A stretch of DNA of 64,000 bases from Hymenobacter psoromatis (lineage in GTDB: Bacteria; Bacteroidota; Bacteroidia; Cytophagales; Hymenobacteraceae), in the NCBI RefSeq assembly GCF_020012125.1, contig NZ_JAIFAG010000001.1:4650001-4714000 (forward strand), given 5' to 3'. Position numbers and translations under genes: made by a program. The stretch's first letter is position 1; every line of letters begins with the position of its first letter. The notes under the pieces were generated by a model. That model was given only the letters and a program-made list of their open reading frames with translations. It did not search any database and had not been told where the DNA came from. Below are positions 60,634-64,000 of this stretch, piece by piece.

Positions 60634-61557
60634 TTAACTGAAATACGAGGTGCTGAGGGCGGCCGTGATGGCAAGCAGCTCGGCGCGCACCTGGTCCAGG
60701 AAGGGGGGTAGGCCGCCGGCCTGCTGGGCTTGCAAGGTGCTGTAAGCCACCGTGGTGCGGGCCTTGCCGATAAGGAAGCGCAGCTGCTCGTAGTTTTCGG
60801 GGCGGCTCCTATCTTTCAGGCGCTCGCAATAGGTGAGCAGCTGGCCCAGGCTGTAGAGCAGCGAATGCGGGAAGTTGAGGCTGTAAAGTACCATTTCCAG
60901 CACGTTATTGGCCTCAAAATCACCCTGGTAGGTCTTCACGTACAGCTCGTAGCCCAGCAAACTATAGAGTAGGTAGCGCAGCTCGTGGCCGTTGGTGCCC
61001 GCCCCGGCCTCAAACAAGTGCTGGTTGAGGCGTAGCAGGTCCACTGTTTGCAGGGCGCGCTCCAGAAACTTGCCCAGCCGCAGGAAGAGGTAGCCTTCGT
61101 CGCGGGGCATGGTATTTTCTACCGTGCCTATATATAATACGCTCTGCCGCAAGAGATTATCCATGCCCGACACGGGGTCTTCGCCCAGCGTATGGTGGGC
61201 CAGCGCATCGTGCCGGATGAGGTGGTAGTAGTCATTCAGGCTCTGCCACACTTCCTTGGTAATGTGGTCCTGCACGGCGCGGGCGTTTTCGCGGCCCTGC
61301 ACAATGTTGCGGTACACCGAGGCGGCATTATCCCGGTCGAACAGCAAGTGGTAGAGCACCTGCGGCGTATGGGGCGCACGCTTGGCAATCTCCTTCTCGC
61401 TAAGGTCGCCGTAGGTGTGTAGCAGCGGTTGCCAGCCCCAGTAGTACGGCTCATCTTGCGAAGCAATATACTGAATCCGAATAACTTGCAGCATGGTCTG
61501 GGTCCGCTCCATGTAGCGGGCCAGCCAGTAAATAGTATCAGCAACGCGGCTCAACAT
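60634..61557 (-). CDS. Alpha-E domain protein (DUF403)
   Basis: A 307-residue all-helical protein starting MLSRVADTIYWLARYMERTQ, the signature opening of alpha-E proteins, with later blocks SLNDYYHLIRHDALAHH, YLFLRLGKFLERALQTVDLL and YCERLKDRSRP. Members are always found with ATP-grasp and transglutaminase-like neighbours; the biochemical role is unknown, but partner or substrate presentation for peptide-bond formation has been suggested. Here it lies between the two partners. Confidence 0.92.
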   Translation of the reverse strand: MLSRVADTIYWLARYMERTQTMLQVIRIQYIASQDEPYYWGWQPLLHTYGDLSEKEIAKRAPHTPQVLYHLLFDRDNAASVYRNIVQGRENARAVQDHITKEVWQSLNDYYHLIRHDALAHHTLGEDPVSGMDNLLRQSVLYIGTVENTMPRDEGYLFLRLGKFLERALQTVDLLRLNQHLFEAGAGTNGHELRYLLYSLLGYELYVKTYQGDFEANNVLEMVLYSLNFPHSLLYSLGQLLTYCERLKDRSRPENYEQLRFLIGKARTTVAYSTLQAQQAGGLPPFLDQVRAELLAITAALSTSYFS

Positions 61558-61581
61558 ATAGTAAGGAGCATTTGTCCAAGA

Positions 61582-61693
61582 AGTAGCGCGAAGTTTCCAC
61601 TTCGTGCGTGAGCGTTAGCGAGCAAGTGGAACCGGACGAGGCGAACGATGATGCTCGCTGCGTTCGCGCACGAAGTAGAAACTTCGCGCTACT
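61582..61693. repeat. 27-bp inverted repeat between alpha-E and ATP-grasp genes
   Basis: Arms 61582-61608 and 61667-61693 pair at 26 of 27 positions; an inner GAGCGTTAGCGAGCA/TGCTCGCTGCGTTCG partial pairing extends the structure. It overlaps the last bases of the ATP-grasp gene and could reduce or end transcription between it and alpha-E. Confidence 0.7.
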
Positions 61694-63137
61694 AACTACT
61701 TAACACCCAAGTGTCTTTACTTCCCCCGCCCTGCGACGAGTTCACAATCAGTGAGCCTTCGCGCAGGGCTACCCGCGTGAGGCCGCCGGGCACGATGTCG
61801 ATGCCATCGGGGCCGCACAGGGCGAAGGGCCGCAGGTCGATGCGGCGGGGCTGGAGCTTGCCGTCGAGGTAGCAGGGGGTAGAGGACAGGCTGATGATGG
61901 GCTGGGCAATGAAGCTGCGCGGGTCGGCGGTGATGGCGGTGCGGAAATCGGCCATTTCCTGCTCCGTGGCAGCGTTGCCGATGAGCATCCCGTAGCCGCC
62001 CGATTCGTTGGTGCGCTTAATCACCATCTTCTCCATCTGGCTGAACACCAACTCGCGGTGCTCGACATTATCGAGCTGATAGGTGGGCACATTCTTCAGA
62101 ATCGGCTCCTCATTGAGGTAGTAACGAATCATGTCGGGCACGTAGCAGTACACGGCTTTGTCGTCGGCCACGCCGTTGCCCATCGCGTTGGCGATGGCCA
62201 CGTTGCCCTTGCGGTAGGCCCAGTAGAGGCCCGGCACGCCCAGCGAGCTATCGGGCCGGAAGGCCAGCGGGTCCAGAAACTCATCGTCCACGCGCCGGTA
62301 GATAACGTCTACCCGTTGCAGGCCGCGGGTCGTCTTCATGTATACAAAGTGGTTGTGCACCAGCAGGTCGCGGCCCTCTACCAACTCAATACCCATGAGG
62401 CGGGCCAGCGTGCTGTGCTCAAAATACGCCGAGTTGTAGATGCCCGGCGAGAGCAGCACCACCGTGGGGTCGGTGCGCTGGCGGTCGGCCAGGGCCAGCA
62501 GGTTACGATACAGCAAACCGGGGTAGTCCTTCACCGGCAGCACGTTGCTTTTGGGCAGCAGGTCGGGGAAAATACGATAGGTAATGCTGCGGTTTTCCAG
62601 CATATATGACACGCCGGAAGGCGTGCGCAGGTTGTCTTCAAGCACGTAAAACTCGCCGTCGTGGTCCCGAATCAAGTCCACGCCCGCAATGTGCGTGTAC
62701 ACGTCGTGGGGCACGTCCACGTGCATCATCTCGCGCAAAAACTGCGGGCACGAGTACACCAGCGCCGTCGGCACCACGCCATCCTTGAGGATAAACTGCT
62801 GGTGGTAAATGTCTTTGAGAAAGATATTGAGCGCCTTCAGCCGCTGCTTGATGCCCGCCTCCACGCGCAGCCACTCGGCATTGGAGATGATGCGCGGAAT
62901 AATATCAAACGGAAAAATCTTCTCAATACCCTCGCCGCTGCTGTACACGGTGAAGGTAATGCCTTGGCTCATAAAGAGTTTCTTGGCCAACTCGTCCTTA
63001 CGGGTCATCTCGGCCCCCGTCAGGTTTTCGATGGCCGCCACGAAGTGCTGGTATTCGGCCCGCACGCCCCCGGCCCGAAACATCTCGTCCCACACCTGCG
63101 GCTGGTTTTGATAAGAAGCAAGGAGCGGATTAGGCAT
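61692..63137 (-). CDS. Circularly permuted ATP-grasp protein (DUF404/DUF407)
   Basis: A 481-residue type-2 circularly permuted ATP-grasp protein: IFPFDIIPRIISNAEWLRVEAG, the N-terminal block AGVDLIRDHDGEFYVLEDNLRTPSG, VYRRVDDEFLDPL-type region, GNVAIANAMGNGVADDKAVYCYVPDM, and the C-terminal part with MVIKRTNESGGYGMLIG, RSFIAQPIISLSSTP and VNSSQGGGSKDTWVL. It should use ATP to activate a carboxylate and join it to an amine, probably making a peptide-type bond. Alpha-E and transglutaminase genes follow on the same strand. Confidence 0.93.
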   Translation of the reverse strand: MPNPLLASYQNQPQVWDEMFRAGGVRAEYQHFVAAIENLTGAEMTRKDELAKKLFMSQGITFTVYSSGEGIEKIFPFDIIPRIISNAEWLRVEAGIKQRLKALNIFLKDIYHQQFILKDGVVPTALVYSCPQFLREMMHVDVPHDVYTHIAGVDLIRDHDGEFYVLEDNLRTPSGVSYMLENRSITYRIFPDLLPKSNVLPVKDYPGLLYRNLLALADRQRTDPTVVLLSPGIYNSAYFEHSTLARLMGIELVEGRDLLVHNHFVYMKTTRGLQRVDVIYRRVDDEFLDPLAFRPDSSLGVPGLYWAYRKGNVAIANAMGNGVADDKAVYCYVPDMIRYYLNEEPILKNVPTYQLDNVEHRELVFSQMEKMVIKRTNESGGYGMLIGNAATEQEMADFRTAITADPRSFIAQPIISLSSTPCYLDGKLQPRRIDLRPFALCGPDGIDIVPGGLTRVALREGSLIVNSSQGGGSKDTWVLSS

Positions 63138-63357
63138 ACAGAAGAAGGGCTGGTTGAAAGGAGGGGGATATTCCTAGAAAGTAGCTATTGTTCCTTGTCA
63201 GGCCCTAAATAAACAACTAAAAAATTCAAATTATCACAATTTTCTTAAAAGATACCCCCTAAAAATTACCCGTGTTGCTAGTATAGTTTAATAATCACCG
63301 AACTCAACCCAGCGGCCGGCTGGGCCGTTGAGCAAGCTCGCGCCAACTCCTTTTCCC

Positions 63358-64000
63358 GTGAAGCTTTTTACCTGCACGCACTGCGGCCAAGTACTGTACT
63401 TTGAGAACAGCCGCTGCGAAAAATGCCAGTTTCCGCTGGGTTTTGAGGCCACCCGGCGGCAGCTGCTGCCCCTGGTAGCTGAGCCTGATGGCCATAGCTT
63501 TCGCTTGGCTGGCGAGCCCGCGGCCGGCACGTATGCCTACTGCGCAAACCATGAGCATGGCGTTTGTAACTGGCTGGTGCCCAGTGGTAGTCCTACCCCC
63601 TTCTGCGCGGCCTGCGCCCTCAACCGCACCATCCCCGACCTGAGCCACCTTGGCTACTTGGGCCGTTGGCGCAGCCTGGAAGCCGCCAAGCACCGCCTGG
63701 TATATAGCCTGCTGTGCCTGCACCTGCCCGTGGTGAGCAAAAGCGTGTACCCCAAGGAGGGCCTGCAATTTGACTTTAAGGCCGACGAAGGCACCGGCGA
63801 CAGCCAGCGCGTGCTCACGGGTCACGATAATGGCCTCATTACCATCAACATCGCCGAAGCCGACGACCTGGCCCGCGAGCAGGCCCGGCAGGCCATGAAC
63901 GAGGTGTACCGCACGGTGCTGGGCCACTTCCGCCACGAGGTGGGCCACTATTACTGGGACCGCCTCATTGCCGAGGCCCCGCCGCTGGCCGAGTTTCGCC
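63358..64000 (+). CDS. Zinc-ribbon putative metallopeptidase (Peptidase_Mx/DUF2248 type), partial
   Basis: The reading frame from GTG 63358 runs off the right edge after 214 residues. It begins with a zinc ribbon (CTHCGQ ... CEKCQ), a second Cys cluster (CANHEHGVCNWL ... CAACALN), then YLGRWRSLEAAKHRLVYSLL and the protease motif HFRHEVGHYYWDRLI (H193, E194, H197). This set matches the putative zinc-binding metallopeptidase family that frequently neighbours ATP-grasp/alpha-E/transglutaminase clusters. Here it is divergent, 220 bp from the ATP-grasp start. It may process the product of that system (inference). Confidence 0.88.
   Translation, partial: MKLFTCTHCGQVLYFENSRCEKCQFPLGFEATRRQLLPLVAEPDGHSFRLAGEPAAGTYAYCANHEHGVCNWLVPSGSPTPFCAACALNRTIPDLSHLGYLGRWRSLEAAKHRLVYSLLCLHLPVVSKSVYPKEGLQFDFKADEGTGDSQRVLTGHDNGLITINIAEADDLAREQARQAMNEVYRTVLGHFRHEVGHYYWDRLIAEAPPLAEFR

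Overview
The window is high-GC Bacteroidota DNA, most like a Hymenobacter-type cytophagal bacterium. This is inferred from a Por-type (T9SS) sorting domain, two-component-regulator propeller kinases, -7 boxes of the TAnnTTTG type, a BlaR1 homologue with a TonB-like tail, and many secreted glycosidases. No rRNA, CRISPR array, phage gene or intact insertion sequence was seen. The only RNA genes are two tRNA-Val genes.

Region 1 (1-20022) is a plant-polysaccharide locus with a xyloglucan flavour. A propeller sensor kinase, cut by the left edge, is divergent from GH74, GH12, GH35, GH2, GH2, GH3 and GH97 genes on the + strand. The backbone would be cut by GH74/GH12, galactose side chains removed by GH2/GH35, and oligomers finished by GH3 and GH97. 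The GH35 gene carries an in-frame amber codon directly after its signal peptide. A short SusD-like remnant lies between the two GH2 genes, so a transporter half-locus may have been lost. No SusC/SusD pair and no GH31 are present.

Region 2 (20023-30037) holds a hybrid histidine kinase, a single-domain response regulator and a sugar-phosphate transferase with a receiver-like N-terminus, apparently one exopolysaccharide control unit. Then come an unknown lipoprotein, a STAS/SEC14-like protein, an Old Yellow Enzyme, prmC divergent from ribD, and a TerB-like glycine-rich protein.

Region 3 (30038-43410) has two tRNA-Val genes each with its own terminator, a secreted esterase, a transglutaminase fused to a small uncharacterised module, a periplasmic Dps-like gene broken by three frameshifts, an OmpR-type two-component pair, an AraC regulator, two SnoaL-like secreted paralogues, an aldo/keto reductase divergent from a MarR-MFS-isochorismatase set, and a lipoprotein/VOC pair.

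Region 4 (43411-56168) carries an M1-family peptidase, a 51-bp inverted repeat merging into a 21-bp tandem array, a propeller-type NarX-like kinase with a LuxR-type regulator flanked by two related palindromes, and a minus-strand alpha-glucan set (cytoplasmic GH13, esterase with C-terminal repeats, GH13 lipoprotein). It ends with a small helical protein and a malate/lactate dehydrogenase family enzyme.

Region 5 (56169-64000) has a ChaN/EreA-like secreted protein directly upstream of a BlaI-BlaR1 pair, preceded by a long AT-rich hairpin. On the other strand are transglutaminase, alpha-E and circularly permuted ATP-grasp genes, with a zinc-ribbon metallopeptidase divergent from them and cut by the right edge.

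Two patterns run through the whole window. The short motif GGGGTAGGG/CCCTACCCC is scattered inside and between genes on both strands far more often than base composition predicts. Long, nearly perfect inverted repeats, some belonging to recognisable dispersed families, close many of the gene borders.
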